Positions 1 to 9,488 of a DNA stretch of 64,000 bases are shown here, piece by piece; the first letter of the stretch is position 1; each line of letters starts with the position of its first letter. Below the pieces are notes generated by a model. The model was not told the DNA's origin. It worked only from the letters and a program-made list of their open reading frames with translations, and searched no databases. The stretch lies in the NCBI GenBank assembly GCA_900469625.1, contig UBXV01000006.1, forward strand, positions 124,001 through 188,000, read 5' to 3'. This DNA is from Hyphomicrobiales bacterium (GTDB taxonomy: Bacteria > Pseudomonadota > Alphaproteobacteria > Rhizobiales > Rhizobiaceae). Position numbers and translations under genes: made by a program.

Positions 1-930
1 GGTCGAAGTCAGGATCGCGCCCTTCTCCGACCCAGTGAGATCGGGTGCGAAGCGCTCGAGATACCAGCCGACATGCTTGCGCGCATGCCTCAGGCCCGTA
101 TCGGCACCGTAGAATTCGAGCATCATCTCGTAGTGCTCCACGAAAATGTCGGCGATCTCCGCCTGATCAGGATGGCGGGCAGCACCGGCGAGAACGCCGA
201 CGTGCCAGGGACGGCCCTGCGAGGACCGTCCTGCCATGACAGCATCGGCGCCCGAGCGCCTGAGGATTTCCTGCGCATCCGCGACCGTATCGACGTCGCC
301 GTTGGCGACCAGCGGCACCGTCACAACCTCGCGCACGGCGCGGATCGCGTCCCAATCGGCCTTGCCGGTGTAGAACTGCATGCGGGTGCGGCCATGCACG
401 GTTATCGCCTGGACGCCGGCCTCCTGCGCCCTCCTGGCAATCAGCGGCGCGTTGATCGTGTTCTCGTCCCAGCCGAGCCGCATCTTCAAGGTGACCGGCA
501 CATCGACCGCGTTGACGGTCGCCTCGACCAACGACAGGGCGTGGTCGGGATCACGCATCAGGGCCGAGCCAGAGTAGCCGCCCGTCACCTTCTTTGCCGG
601 GCAGCCCATGTTGATGTCGATGATGTCAGCGCCGTTGGCGGCGGCGATCTTGGCCGCCTCGGCCATCCAGTGGGCTTCGCGCCCGGCCAGTTGAACAATG
701 TGAGGCTTGATGCCGGAATTCTTCAGCCTTGCCCAGGATTCCGACGCATTGCCGACCAGCTCGCGGCTGGCGACCATTTCCGTCACGACGAAGCCCGCAC
801 CGTAGCGCCAGGCCAGAGTGCGGAACGGCAGGTCGGTGACGCCAGACATCGGGGCGAGCGCAACCCGGTTGCGGATTTCGATATTCCCGATCCGAAGCGG
901 TGATGACAAGGCCGGAGCTGGCAAATGCAT
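1..930 (-). CDS. dusB: tRNA-dihydrouridine synthase B (NifR3 family), 3' end beyond left edge
   Basis: FMN-dependent enzyme that reduces uridines in the tRNA D-loop. The 310 visible residues start at the ATG at 930 and stay open to the window edge, so the gene is cut at its 3' end. The protein shows the TIM-barrel opening APMSGVTD near residue 28, then [26 protein letters not shown] with the Cys conserved in Dus enzymes as catalytic acid, VHGRTR, and RHARKH near the cut. It diverges from ispDF across 164 bp. In rhizobia the NifR3 gene usually precedes ntrB-ntrC, which would lie off the left edge; that part is recalled, not seen. Confidence 0.93.
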   Translation of the reverse strand, partial: MHLPAPALSSPLRIGNIEIRNRVALAPMSGVTDLPFRTLAWRYGAGFVVTEMVASRELVGNASESWARLKNSGIKPHIVQLAGREAHWMAEAAKIAAANGADIIDINMGCPAKKVTGGYSGSALMRDPDHALSLVEATVNAVDVPVTLKMRLGWDENTINAPLIARRAQEAGVQAITVHGRTRMQFYTGKADWDAIRAVREVVTVPLVANGDVDTVADAQEILRRSGADAVMAGRSSQGRPWHVGVLAGAARHPDQAEIADIFVEHYEMMLEFYGADTGLRHARKHVGWYLERFAPDLTGSEKGAILTST

Positions 931-1094
931 ATCTTTCAGGCACATGGTGTTCTTGCACTATTTTTAGACATTGTTCTCTGGCTTGCCAAGCGATTTCGAA
1001 GCCTCGGGCAAATTTCCCTGTTCGGCTGGCAAAGCACGGACCTTCGCGGTACATCACGGCGAAGATTGGCGAAATCCGGGACCACATACAGAAG

Positions 1095-2315
1095 ATGCAG
1101 CCTGAAGAACAGCTTTCCTGCGGCATTGTGATCGTCGCAGCAGGGCGCGGCGAACGCGCGGGGCAGTCGGCCGAGGGGCCGAAACAATACCGCACCATCG
1201 GCGACAAGCCCGTTATCGCCCATACGCTTGACACTTTCGCGACATGGCCAGGGGCCGGACCGATCGTCGTCGTGATCCACCCCGATGACGAGGAACTGCT
1301 GGAGTCGGCACGCAAACGATCGCCGGCGCGCGCGCTGATCGTGGTCCACGGCGGCGCAACCCGGCAACAATCGGTCCTGGCAGGCCTCGAAGCCGTAGCT
1401 GCAACGGGCTCACGTAACGTGATGATCCATGATGCCGTGCGCCCGTTTGCCGACCACGCGCTGTTGTCGCGCTGCGCTGACGCCCTTGCAAATGGTGCGC
1501 GCGCCGTGCTGCCAGCGATTGCGGTGTCCGACACGCTGAAGCGCGCCGATGCCGCCGGCATGGTGAGCCAGACCGTTTCACGCAACCATCTTCACGCGGC
1601 ACAGACGCCGCAGACTTTCGACCTCAAGACCATCCTCGACGCCCACCGGGCCGCAGCCGGCAGCGGACGGACGGATTTTACCGACGACGCCTCGATCGCC
1701 GAATGGGCGGGCATCCCGGTCAAACTCGTCGAAGGCACGGTGGACAACGTCAAGCTTACACTGAAAAGGGACATCGCCATGGCCGACGAAAAACTCAAGC
1801 GCCACCTCATTCCGGATGTGCGCACCGGCAACGGCTATGATGTGCACCAACTGGTCGAAGGCGATGGCGTGACGCTTTGCGGCATCCTGATCCCGCACTC
1901 CAAAAAGCTCTCCGGTCATTCGGACGCCGATGTCGCCCTGCATGCGCTTACCGACGCGCTGCTTGCCACCTGTGGCGCCGGCGATATCGGCGACCATTTT
2001 CCGCCATCCGATCCGCAGTGGAAGGGGGCGCCATCGCGCATCTTCCTCGAACATGCAGCCAACATCGTTCGTCAACGTGGCGGTACAATCACCAATGCCG
2101 ACGTCTCGCTGATTGCCGAAGCGCCGAAGGTGGGGCCACACCGCCAGGCCATGCGCGAAAACCTCGCCGACATGCTCGGCATCGATCTCGACCGCTGCTC
2201 GGTCAAGGCGACGACGAACGAAAGGCTAGGCTTTGTCGGCCGCGATGAAGGCATCGCTGCCATCGCAACGGCAACCGTTGTCTATATGCCAAAGGACACA
2301 GACCATGTGGCCTGA
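1095..2315 (+). CDS. ispDF: Bifunctional IspD/IspF isoprenoid enzyme
   Basis: A 406-residue fusion for the MEP isoprenoid pathway. The N-terminal half (about 1-230) is 2-C-methyl-D-erythritol 4-phosphate cytidylyltransferase: [10 protein letters not shown] nucleotide-binding start and HDAVRPF. The C-terminal half (about 245-406) is 2-C-methyl-D-erythritol 2,4-cyclodiphosphate synthase: GYDVHQ and [16 protein letters not shown] carry the metal-binding Asp and His, and the tail has [13 protein letters not shown]. The frame is open upstream to 900, but ATG 1095 begins just before the IspD fold and gives the family length. The fusion is usual in alphaproteobacteria. The 3' end overlaps the next gene. 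Confidence 0.95.
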   Translation: MQPEEQLSCGIVIVAAGRGERAGQSAEGPKQYRTIGDKPVIAHTLDTFATWPGAGPIVVVIHPDDEELLESARKRSPARALIVVHGGATRQQSVLAGLEAVAATGSRNVMIHDAVRPFADHALLSRCADALANGARAVLPAIAVSDTLKRADAAGMVSQTVSRNHLHAAQTPQTFDLKTILDAHRAAAGSGRTDFTDDASIAEWAGIPVKLVEGTVDNVKLTLKRDIAMADEKLKRHLIPDVRTGNGYDVHQLVEGDGVTLCGILIPHSKKLSGHSDADVALHALTDALLATCGAGDIGDHFPPSDPQWKGAPSRIFLEHAANIVRQRGGTITNADVSLIAEAPKVGPHRQAMRENLADMLGIDLDRCSVKATTNERLGFVGRDEGIAAIATATVVYMPKDTDHVA

Positions 2316-2802
2316 CGATATCCGGGCCGCGGCGGCGAGGATCATTGCCGATTTCAGCGCGCGCGGCCTCAAGGTGGCAACGGCCGAATCCTGCACCGGC
2401 GGGCTGATTGCCGGTGCATTGACGGAAATTGCCGGATCGTCGGCGGTCGTCGACCGCGGTTTCGTCACCTATTCCAACGACGCCAAGGTGCAGATGCTCG
2501 GCGTCGACCCGGCAACGCTTGCCGCGCATGGCGCGGTCTCAAGGCAGACGGCGATCGAAATGGCGCGGGGCGCGGTATCGCGCTCAGAGGCCAATTTTGC
2601 CGTCGCCGTCACCGGTGTTGCCGGACCGGGCGGCGGATCCGCGGAAAAGCCTGTCGGACTGGTGCATCTGTCAGCCACGGGCCGCAACGGCGCCGCCCTC
2701 CACCGGGAGATGCGCTATGGCGATATCGGCCGCGATGAAGTGCGGCTGGCCACCATCCGGACGGCGCTGGAGATGCTGGGCGAAGTCGCTCAGACGGCGT
2801 AG
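2305..2802 (+). CDS. CinA C-terminal family protein (PncC-type NMN amidase)
   Basis: A 165-residue protein matching only the C-terminal domain of CinA, the domain that in PncC deamidates nicotinamide mononucleotide in the pyridine nucleotide cycle. Visible hallmarks are [13 protein letters not shown] near residue 30, TYSNDAK, and [17 protein letters not shown] near residue 100. The N-terminal CinA domain is absent, which is normal for the stand-alone form. ATG 2305 lies 11 bases inside the ispDF end, so translation is probably coupled. Its 3' end overlaps the convergent RatA-like gene by 13 bases. Confidence 0.9.
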   Translation: MWPDDIRAAAARIIADFSARGLKVATAESCTGGLIAGALTEIAGSSAVVDRGFVTYSNDAKVQMLGVDPATLAAHGAVSRQTAIEMARGAVSRSEANFAVAVTGVAGPGGGSAEKPVGLVHLSATGRNGAALHREMRYGDIGRDEVRLATIRTALEMLGEVAQTA

Positions 2803-3239
2803 ATCTTGTCGGCCCGCTTTTCGAACGCGTCGGAAAACATGCGGAAGGCGCGGTCGAACATCGACCCCATCAGGGCCCCGAGGATGCGGCTCTTGAACTC
2901 GTAGTCGATGAAGAAATGCACCGACGATTGCCCCTCGCCCGCCGGCTCGAAACGCCAGCGATTGTCGAGATATTTGAACGGGCCGTCGATGTATTTGACC
3001 TCGATCACGCGCTCGGCCCTGTTGAGCAGCACCTGCGTGGTAAAGGTCTCGCGGATCGCCTTGTAGCCGACGGTCATGTCGGCGAGCAGCAGAACCTTGC
3101 CGTCCCTTTCCTTGCGCGAGCGCACGGCGAGCGCCTCGCAAAGCGGCAGGAACTGCGGATACTGTTCGACATCGGCGACGAGATCGAACATCTGATCGGC
3201 CGTGTGCTTGACGATGTGGTTTGTTTCGAATTGCGGCAT
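2790..3239 (-). CDS. RatA/COQ10 family START-domain protein
   Basis: A 149-residue polyketide cyclase/START-like protein. Members include COQ10, which chaperones ubiquinone, and RatA, described as a ribosome-association toxin in E. coli. The N-terminus [20 protein letters not shown] and the motif [10 protein letters not shown] are typical, followed by the usual strand pattern and a long C-terminal helix ending EKRADKIY. Although the name RatA suggests a toxin-antitoxin pair, no partner lies beside it. A ubiquinone-binding role is the more likely one in an alphaproteobacterium, but sequence alone cannot decide. Confidence 0.85.
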   Translation of the reverse strand: MPQFETNHIVKHTADQMFDLVADVEQYPQFLPLCEALAVRSRKERDGKVLLLADMTVGYKAIRETFTTQVLLNRAERVIEVKYIDGPFKYLDNRWRFEPAGEGQSSVHFFIDYEFKSRILGALMGSMFDRAFRMFSDAFEKRADKIYAV

Positions 3240-3248
3240 AGAGGGGAG

Positions 3249-3839
3249 TTAAGCGGGCAGACCGAGAAGATCAAGAAGCTGCGACATCTGGCGCCGCGAT
3301 TTCAACTGTAGAACCGGCACTTCAGGGCCATGCTCGGCGAGACCAGCGACGATACGCGGAGAGAACTTCTGCTCGAATGTCCAGATGAACTCGAGAAACT
3401 CCCGATCGACCTTCTCGATACAGCCCGGCGCCATCTCTGGGCGGGTGCGGCCGAAATATTTCAGCCAGCGGGTGAGAACGCCCCATACGCACAGAAGCCG
3501 CGGCATCCGCACCCAGATCACCACATCGCTTCTCGGCACGCGCAGATCGAAGGTAGACGGACCGGTCCCGTCCATGACCCAGCGATCGGCGGCGATCCTC
3601 TCGGCGATGCGCTGGCGTTGCTCGGCCCGATCGCGCTGTCGCCAGCCGGGCAGCCACAGGATATCGCGATCGATCGAGATGTAGGTCAGGTCGAAATGCC
3701 GCGCGAGCTTCTGCGAAAGCGTCGACTTACCGCCACCCGAACATCCGACGACGAGAATGCGCCGCGCGTTGCGTATGTGATCTACGCCGGCGGCATCGTC
3801 GACATAATTCACGACAGCGGGTTTTGACGACTGATCCAT
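3249..3839 (-). CDS. P-loop adenylate-kinase-like protein (FlaR-type)
   Basis: A 196-residue P-loop NTPase. The Walker A motif GCSGGGKST lies near residue 35, followed by HFDLTYISIDRDILW and WVMDGTG, the pattern of the small adenylate-kinase-like family often annotated as DNA topology modulation protein FlaR. A basic region around residues 130-150 could form the lid. It reads leftward and starts 89 bp beyond the lipA stop, across a terminator, so it is probably expressed separately. Substrate unknown; kinase is the family-level inference. Confidence 0.7.
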   Translation of the reverse strand: MDQSSKPAVVNYVDDAAGVDHIRNARRILVVGCSGGGKSTLSQKLARHFDLTYISIDRDILWLPGWRQRDRAEQRQRIAERIAADRWVMDGTGPSTFDLRVPRSDVVIWVRMPRLLCVWGVLTRWLKYFGRTRPEMAPGCIEKVDREFLEFIWTFEQKFSPRIVAGLAEHGPEVPVLQLKSRRQMSQLLDLLGLPA

Positions 3840-3865
3840 GGGTGAGCCCGGCCGATACGGGAAGA

Positions 3866-3902
3866 ACGATAAAAAGAAACTCCGGCGCCATGGCCGGAGT
3901 TC
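3866..3902 (-). terminator. Rho-independent terminator after lipA
   Basis: Arms AACTCCGG and CCGGAGTT at 3878-3901 form a stem. On the minus strand the stem is followed by a run of T (complement of 3870-3876). It lies 27 bp beyond the lipA stop. Confidence 0.85.
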
Positions 3903-3928
3903 CTGTTGTTTCGAAACGTCCTGACGCC

Positions 3929-4900
3929 CTACCCGGCCGCAGCTGCGAGCTTCTTTTCGCGCGCTGCACGCAGGCGGGCAAAGTCGTCGCCGGCATGGTG
4001 CGAGGAGCGGGTCAACGGGCTCGAAGCCACCATCAGGAAGCCCTTGGTGTAGGCGACCGTCTCGTAGGACTTGAATTCCTCAGGCGTCACGAACTTCTCG
4101 ACCTTGTGGTGCTTGCGGGTCGGCTGCAGGTACTGGCCGATGGTCATGAAGTCGACGTCCGCGGTCCTCAGGTCGTCCATCAGCTGCAGCACTTCGTTGC
4201 GCTCCTCGCCGAGGCCGACCATGATGCCGGACTTGGTGAACATCGTCGGGTCCAGTTCCTTCACCCGCTGCAGCAGGCGGATGGAGTGGAAGTAGCGCGC
4301 ACCCGGACGAACGGTCAGATAGTTGCCCGGAACGGTTTCCATGTTGTGGTTGAAGACGTCGGGCTTGGCGGCGACCACGCGCTCCAATGCGCCAGGCTTC
4401 TTCAGGAAGTCCGGCGTCAGGATTTCGATGGTGGTCTGCGGCGAAGCGGCGCGGATCGCCCAGATCACCTTCTCGAAATGCTCAGCGCCACCATCCGGCA
4501 GATCGTCGCGGTCCACCGACGTAATGACGACGTGGGAAAGGCCCATCTGCTTGACGGCCTTGGCGACGTTCTCGGGCTCCGCCATGTCGAGCGCATTCGG
4601 CTTGCCTGTCGAGACATTGCAGAAGGCGCAGGCGCGGGTACAGATTTCGCCCATGATCATGAAGGTGGCGTGCTTCTTGTCCCAGCACTCGCCGATGTTG
4701 GGGCAGCCGGCTTCTTCACAGACCGTGACCAGCTTGTGCGAACGCACCAGTTCGCGCGTTTCCTGGTAGCCCTTCGAGGTCGGCGCCTTGACGCGGATCC
4801 ATTCCGGCTTGCGCAGCATTTCGGTATCGGGCTTGTGGGCCTTTTCCGGGTGGCGGACGCGTTGCGCCCGTTCAGAGACGGCATCGAACACCGTTACCAT
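3929..4900 (-). CDS. lipA: Lipoyl synthase
   Basis: A 323-residue radical-SAM enzyme that inserts two sulfurs into protein-bound octanoyl groups, giving the lipoyl cofactor used by the pyruvate dehydrogenase subunits encoded downstream in this window. The auxiliary cluster Cys are C61, C66 and C72 ([12 protein letters not shown]); the radical-SAM Cys are C87, C91 and C94 (CTRACAFC). ATG 4900 (MVTVFDAV) gives the usual rhizobial length; an upstream in-frame start at 4978 would add a basic stretch unlike the family. A promoter-like pair lies at 4958-4985 and a terminator follows. Confidence 0.97.
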   Translation of the reverse strand: MVTVFDAVSERAQRVRHPEKAHKPDTEMLRKPEWIRVKAPTSKGYQETRELVRSHKLVTVCEEAGCPNIGECWDKKHATFMIMGEICTRACAFCNVSTGKPNALDMAEPENVAKAVKQMGLSHVVITSVDRDDLPDGGAEHFEKVIWAIRAASPQTTIEILTPDFLKKPGALERVVAAKPDVFNHNMETVPGNYLTVRPGARYFHSIRLLQRVKELDPTMFTKSGIMVGLGEERNEVLQLMDDLRTADVDFMTIGQYLQPTRKHHKVEKFVTPEEFKSYETVAYTKGFLMVASSPLTRSSHHAGDDFARLRAAREKKLAAAAG

Positions 4901-4957
4901 ACTGTCTTCCTCGTCGCGGCGGGCTCGGCGTCGTGCCGGCAGGCCCATTTTCGATCT

Positions 4958-4985
4958 ATATAGATGGACCGACGGCAAATGTCAG
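4958..4985 (-). promoter_or_regulatory. Candidate promoter for lipA
   Basis: On the minus strand CTGACA (4985-4980) and CTATAT (4963-4958) are 16 bases apart. This fits the rhizobial sigma-70 pattern, whose -10 is often CTATAT. It lies about 58 bp upstream of the lipA start. Confidence 0.5.
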
Positions 4986-5035
4986 GTCACCTTTTTGCTC
5001 GACGGCCAGACCGCTCGCACGGGAAGCGTCTGGCG

Positions 5036-5287
5036 CTATCGCTTGACAGCGCGGCCGGCGGCAATCAGCAGGCAGGCGCCGATGAAGCCGATGACCAGAT
5101 AGGCGAGCCAGCCGGCAAAGGCCATGCCGAAGGCTGCCAGAATGAAATTCAGCACCACCGCACCGATGATGCCGAGCGCTATGTTCATGAACAGACCCAT
5201 ATCGCTGTTCATGAACCTCTCCGCGAGCCATCCTGCCAACCCGCCGATGATAATCGCAGCCAGAATGCCGACGCCGTTCAAGCTCAT
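5036..5287 (-). CDS. GlsB/YeaQ/YmgE family stress membrane protein
   Basis: An 83-residue, almost wholly hydrophobic protein with three predicted membrane segments (about 6-24, 33-50 and 56-76) and the glycine pattern IIIGGLAGWLAE typical of the YeaQ/YmgE (transglycosylase-associated) family. The family is tied to general stress, but its molecular role is unknown. A clear ribosome site, GGAGATTACC, precedes ATG 5287. It lies between lpdA and lipA on the same strand, with a 20-bp palindrome just upstream. Confidence 0.9.
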   Translation of the reverse strand: MSLNGVGILAAIIIGGLAGWLAERFMNSDMGLFMNIALGIIGAVVLNFILAAFGMAFAGWLAYLVIGFIGACLLIAAGRAVKR

Positions 5288-5301
5288 GGTAATCTCCGTT
5301 C

Positions 5302-5321
5302 ATTGAGGACAAGTCCTCAAT
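5302..5321. repeat. Perfect 20-bp palindrome between lpdA and the YeaQ-like gene
   Basis: ATTGAGGAC at 5302-5310 and GTCCTCAAT at 5313-5321 are perfect complements separated by AA. No T-run follows, so it may be an operator for the small stress gene (its start is 15 bp away) or a weak terminator for lpdA. Confidence 0.7.
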
Positions 5322-5361
5322 GCCGGATCGCGCCAAAAAGTTCCGGCGTCAGCATTTTGGA

Positions 5362-6807
5362 TTAGGCGTTCAGCGCACGTCCATAGGCGTCAAGCACGCT
5401 TTCCTTCATCGTCTCCGAGATCGTCGGGTGCGGGAAGATCGTGTGCATCAGGTCTTCTTCGGTCGTCTCCAGGTTCATGGCAACGACGAAGCCCTGGATC
5501 AGTTCGGTGACCTCAGCGCCAACCATGTGCGCGCCGAGCAGCTCGCCGGTCTTCTTGTCGAAGATCGTCTTGACCAAACCCTGGTCTTCGCCAAGCGCGA
5601 TCGCCTTGCCGTTGGCAACGAAGGGGAAGCGACCGACGCGGATCTCGCGACCTTCGGCCTTCGCCTTGGCTTCCGTCAGACCAACGGAGGCGACCTGCGG
5701 GTGGCAATATGTGCAGCCCGGGATCTTCAGCTTGTCCATGGGGTGCACGTTCGGCAGACTCGCGATCTTCTCGACGCAGATGACGGCCTCATGCTCGGCC
5801 TTGTGGGCAAGCATCGGCGGGCCGGCGACATCGCCGATCGCATAGACGCCGGCCACATTGGTCTTGCCGTAGCCGTCGATGACGATGCAGCCGCGGTCGG
5901 TCTTGATCCCAAGCGTCTCGAGTCCGAGATTCTCGATATTGCCCTGGACGCCGACGGCCGAGATCATGCGGTCGGCAGTGATCTTCTCGATCTTGCCGTC
6001 CTTCATCTCGACATGGGCGGTGATCGAGTTCGCGCCCTTCTCCACCTTGGTCACCTTGGCTTCCAGATGGATCTTCATGCCCTGCTTTTCGAACTGCTTC
6101 TTGGCAATGTTCGAGATCTCGGCATCTTCTACCGGCATCACGTTGGGCATGACTTCGACAACGGTCACATCAACGCCCATGGTGCGGTAGAACGAAGCGA
6201 ATTCGATGCCGATCGCACCAGAGCCCATGACCAGCAGCGACTTCGGCATCTCTTCGGGCTTCATCGCCTCGAAATAAGTCCAGATCAGCTTGCCATCGGG
6301 CTCGATACCCGGCAGTGCGCGCGGACGAGCGCCAGTGGCGATGATGATGTGCTTGGCGGTGTAGGTGCCCTCGCCCTTGGTGTTCTTCGGCAGCGGCGCC
6401 TGCGGCTGGACGGCCGGCTTGGTCGACTTGCCGACCACGATCTCTCCGGGCTTCGTCAGCTTGGCTTCGCCCCAGATGACGTCGACCTTGTTCTTCTTCA
6501 TCAGGAAGCCGACGCCGCCGTTCATGCGCTCGGCGATACCGCGCGAGCGGGCGACGATCGCCTTCAGGTCGGGCGTTACAGCCCCCTCGATCTTGATGCC
6601 GTAGCTGGCCGGATGCTGGGCATAATGCAGCACTTCGGCCGAGCGCAGCAGCGCCTTGGTCGGGATGCAGCCCCAGTTGGAGCAGATTCCGGCCAGGTGT
6701 TCGCGCTCGACGACCGCGGTCTTGAGACCCAGCTGCGCCGCACGAATGGCGGCGATGTAGCCTCCCGGACCCGAACCGATGACGATGACGTCGTAATTCT
6801 CAGCCAT
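5362..6807 (-). CDS. lpdA: Dihydrolipoyl dehydrogenase (E3)
   Basis: A 481-residue FAD disulfide reductase that reoxidizes dihydrolipoamide in 2-oxoacid dehydrogenase complexes. The FAD site GSGPGG is at 11-16 and the redox disulfide is C42/C47 in GICSNWGCIPTK, a variant of the commoner TCLNVGCIPSK. The NAD-binding GSGAIGIEFASF lies near residue 190, AIGDVAG near 330, and the active-site HPTISE near the C-terminus. Its place downstream of pdhA-pdhB-pdhC on the same strand shows that it serves pyruvate dehydrogenase. A GNAT gene and an esterase gene separate it from pdhC. Confidence 0.97.
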   Translation of the reverse strand: MAENYDVIVIGSGPGGYIAAIRAAQLGLKTAVVEREHLAGICSNWGCIPTKALLRSAEVLHYAQHPASYGIKIEGAVTPDLKAIVARSRGIAERMNGGVGFLMKKNKVDVIWGEAKLTKPGEIVVGKSTKPAVQPQAPLPKNTKGEGTYTAKHIIIATGARPRALPGIEPDGKLIWTYFEAMKPEEMPKSLLVMGSGAIGIEFASFYRTMGVDVTVVEVMPNVMPVEDAEISNIAKKQFEKQGMKIHLEAKVTKVEKGANSITAHVEMKDGKIEKITADRMISAVGVQGNIENLGLETLGIKTDRGCIVIDGYGKTNVAGVYAIGDVAGPPMLAHKAEHEAVICVEKIASLPNVHPMDKLKIPGCTYCHPQVASVGLTEAKAKAEGREIRVGRFPFVANGKAIALGEDQGLVKTIFDKKTGELLGAHMVGAEVTELIQGFVVAMNLETTEEDLMHTIFPHPTISETMKESVLDAYGRALNA

Positions 6808-6825
6808 GTGTTTCCTGCCTTTGTC

Positions 6826-7407
6826 TCAAGCGACCTTGCGGGTGAAGAGCACCCAGTCGTGTTTTCTGCTGCCTTCGAAGAGCGGCACTGCCTCAGCCCG
6901 AGCCGCCTCCTCGAAGCCGTTTTCCCTGTAAAGCGCCTGTGCCCTGTCATTGTGGCTTTCGGTGATCAGGCTCACCGGCGCCGAGCCGGCGCGTGCAATT
7001 TCATGCTCAAGCAGTCTGCGCCCGATGCCGTGGCCCCGTCGGTGACGATAGACGCCGAGGCTATCGATGAACCAATGACCGACCACTTGCCGCTGCAGGG
7101 CGAGCAACGGCTCGATCACGGCATGCTTGGCTTCGGCTGCTACCGCCGATGCCTCAATGCCGTATGCAATCGACACGCCGGCAATTTCGTCCTCGATACC
7201 GGCAACAACAGCATCTCGCCAGTTTCCCGGCCCGACGTCCTCGCGCAGCTTGTTGCGCCCGCGCTCGAACGCCGTATCGGTGGTACCCCCGAGGACCGCG
7301 CCATACCAGAGCCAGGCGGCAAACCCCTGCGAGGCGATATCGACGAGAACCGCGAGTTCCGCGGCCTCTCTTCGCTCTGCCCGCCTGATCGTGACGCTGT
7401 CGGCCAT
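6826..7407 (-). CDS. GNAT family N-acetyltransferase
   Basis: A 193-residue GNAT protein. The acetyl-CoA loop LGVYRHRRGHGIGRRLLEHE lies near residue 130, followed by the late motif NDRAQALYRENGFEEA. ATG 7407 is used because it follows the upstream gene's stop directly (TGAGATG), implying reinitiation; an upstream TTG at 7419 is possible. It lies inside the pdh-lpdA block with no obvious link to pyruvate metabolism. The substrate cannot be read from sequence. Confidence 0.85.
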   Translation of the reverse strand: MADSVTIRRAERREAAELAVLVDIASQGFAAWLWYGAVLGGTTDTAFERGRNKLREDVGPGNWRDAVVAGIEDEIAGVSIAYGIEASAVAAEAKHAVIEPLLALQRQVVGHWFIDSLGVYRHRRGHGIGRRLLEHEIARAGSAPVSLITESHNDRAQALYRENGFEEAARAEAVPLFEGSRKHDWVLFTRKVA

Positions 7408-7408
7408 C

Positions 7409-8050
7409 TCAGACACCAAGCATCATTCGCACGACTGGCTCGAGGCCTCGGCCGATCGCGCGGGTATTTTCCGCATCCAGATGGACGCCATCGACTGGCG
7501 TCGTGACAGCAACCGATCCCGCATCGAAAAAGCCGCAATCGAGCTCATCGGCAAGATCGCGATAGAGCGGCGCCAGGAACCCCGACTGCTCGATGCCACC
7601 GGCGAACATTGCACCGAAGGCCGCATTGGCCGTTTCGCAAAGCTGTGGCGGCGATACGATCAGGATCTCAGGCGCCTCCACGTTCTCGACCGGCCAGTCG
7701 TGGCGGCGTACCAGATTGACCAGACGCTCGATGCCTTTCACGGCGCCGAAGGCCGTTCCGTGAATGATCGGCTTCATATCGTTGGCACCGAGAAGCAGGA
7801 TGACCAGATCAATCGGTGCATGGCTGTGGAGGATGGTCGGCAGCACCTTGGCGCCGTTGCGGTCGCAATCGGCGAGGTGATCGTCATAGGCGGTCGTGCG
7901 GCCGTTCAGTCCTTCGGCGATGACCTGAACATGCGCGCCCAGGGCCGTCTGCAGAACGCTTGGCCAGCGATCGGCAAGCACGTGGCGGCCGCCGTCCGTG
8001 GCATCGTAGCCCCAGGTCAGACTGTCGCCGTAGCAGAGAACTGTCTTCAT
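7409..8050 (-). CDS. SGNH/GDSL family hydrolase (arylesterase type)
   Basis: A 213-residue serine hydrolase. All SGNH blocks are visible: GDSLTWG (Ser, block I) near residue 9, GLNGRTT (block II), LLLGANDMK (Asn, block III) and DGVHLD (Asp/His, block V) near residue 190. It resembles the mycobacterial arylesterase/acyltransferase subgroup. There is no signal peptide, so it is probably cytoplasmic. It starts 67 bp beyond the pdhC stop and is probably co-transcribed with the following GNAT gene. Natural ester substrate unknown. Confidence 0.88.
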   Translation of the reverse strand: MKTVLCYGDSLTWGYDATDGGRHVLADRWPSVLQTALGAHVQVIAEGLNGRTTAYDDHLADCDRNGAKVLPTILHSHAPIDLVILLLGANDMKPIIHGTAFGAVKGIERLVNLVRRHDWPVENVEAPEILIVSPPQLCETANAAFGAMFAGGIEQSGFLAPLYRDLADELDCGFFDAGSVAVTTPVDGVHLDAENTRAIGRGLEPVVRMMLGV

Positions 8051-8117
8051 CGTCCGGACCCGCCTTCGGCGTTGCGATCAAGGAGCGGACCGGCCCGAAG
8101 GCCGGTCCCTGTCCAAG

Positions 8118-9473
8118 TCAGACCAGCATGCCCATCGGGTTTTCGATGTAGCGCTTGAAGGCACCGAGCAGTTCGGCGCCGAGCGCGCCATCGACGCAGC
8201 GATGGTCGGTCGAAAGCGTGACGGTCATCACAGTGGCGATGACCATCTGCTTGTTCTTGACCACGACGCGTTCCTCGCCGGCACCGACCGCCAGGATCGT
8301 TGCGTGCGGCGGGTTGACGACGGCGGCGAAGTCCTTGACGCCCATCATGCCCATGTTGGAGACCGCCGTGGTGCCGCCCTGATATTCCTCGGGCTTCAGC
8401 TTGCGGTCCTTGGCGCGCTTGCCGAGGTCCTTCATCTCGTTGGAGATGGCAGAGAGGCTCTTCAGCTCCGCCTGGCGCACGATCGGCGTGATCAGGCCGC
8501 CCGGGATCGACACGGCAACGCCGACGTCGGCGTGCTTGTGCTTGACCATGTTGCTGTCGGTCCAGGAGACGTTGGCGTCCGGAACGTCGCGCAGGGCAAG
8601 CGCCAGGGCCTTGATCACCATGTCGTTGACCGAAAGCTTGTAGACCGGCTTGCCGTCCTTTTCAGGGGATGCGGCATTGAGCTGGGCCCGCAGCGCCAAG
8701 AGCGCGTCGAGTTCGCAATCGACCGAGACGTAGAAGTGCGGGATCGTCTGCTTGGACTCGACGAGGCGCTTGGCGATCGTCTTGCGCATGCCGTCATGCG
8801 GCACGAGATCGTAGGAGCCCGGCTCGAACAGCTTGAGAACGGCGTCTTCCGACATGCCCTTGGCGAGCGGTGCGGCAGCGGGAGCTGCGGTACCTGCCGT
8901 TGCAGGTGTTGCCGCCGGCTTGGCGCCGCCACCGGCTACAGCGGTTTCGACGTCCTTCTTGATCACGCGGCCGTGCGGGCCGGTGCCCGAGATTGCCGAG
9001 AGATCGATGCCGGCATCCTTGGCGAGGCGACGGGCGAGCGGCGACGAGAAGACCCGCGCGCCGGTGTCAGCTTTGGCCGCCTGCGGTGCTGCCGGTGCGG
9101 CTTGAGCCGCGGCCGGTGCCGGAGTGGTCGCAGCCGCGGGTGCCGCGACGGCCTCTTCTTTCTTTTCGGCTGGCGCCGGGGCTGGTGCGGCTGCACCGTT
9201 GCCACCCTTTGCGGCCGCGGCGACATCTTCGCCATCGGCTGCAAGAACGGCGATCAGTGCGTTGACCTTGACGCCTTCGGTGCCGGCGGGAACGACGAGC
9301 TTGGCAACGGTGCCTTCGTCGACGGCCTCGACTTCCATCGTCGCCTTGTCGGTCTCGATCTCGGCGATCACGTCGCCAGACTTGACCTTATCGCCTTCCT
9401 TGACCAGCCACTTGGCCAGATTGCCTTCTTCCATCGTCGGGGAGAGGGCAGGCATTGTGATGTTGATAGGCAT
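8118..9473 (-). CDS. pdhC: Pyruvate dehydrogenase E2 (dihydrolipoamide acetyltransferase)
   Basis: A 451-residue E2 core protein. One lipoyl domain (residues 1-80) carries the lipoylated Lys in [12 protein letters not shown] long Ala/Pro-rich linker (about 85-140) leads to the subunit-binding domain with [19 protein letters not shown] second Ala-rich linker precedes the catalytic domain, which ends with [19 protein letters not shown] containing the active-site His and Asp. It follows pdhB with a 15-bp gap on the same strand. It transfers acetyl groups from lipoate to CoA. Confidence 0.97.
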   Translation of the reverse strand: MPINITMPALSPTMEEGNLAKWLVKEGDKVKSGDVIAEIETDKATMEVEAVDEGTVAKLVVPAGTEGVKVNALIAVLAADGEDVAAAAKGGNGAAAPAPAPAEKKEEAVAAPAAATTPAPAAAQAAPAAPQAAKADTGARVFSSPLARRLAKDAGIDLSAISGTGPHGRVIKKDVETAVAGGGAKPAATPATAGTAAPAAAPLAKGMSEDAVLKLFEPGSYDLVPHDGMRKTIAKRLVESKQTIPHFYVSVDCELDALLALRAQLNAASPEKDGKPVYKLSVNDMVIKALALALRDVPDANVSWTDSNMVKHKHADVGVAVSIPGGLITPIVRQAELKSLSAISNEMKDLGKRAKDRKLKPEEYQGGTTAVSNMGMMGVKDFAAVVNPPHATILAVGAGEERVVVKNKQMVIATVMTVTLSTDHRCVDGALGAELLGAFKRYIENPMGMLV

Positions 9474-9488
9474 CGAAGGGCCCTCCCC

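Noticed and set aside
2790-3239. RatA as half of a toxin-antitoxin module.
   Set aside because: No antitoxin-like gene is adjacent, and the COQ10-type role explains its presence equally well.
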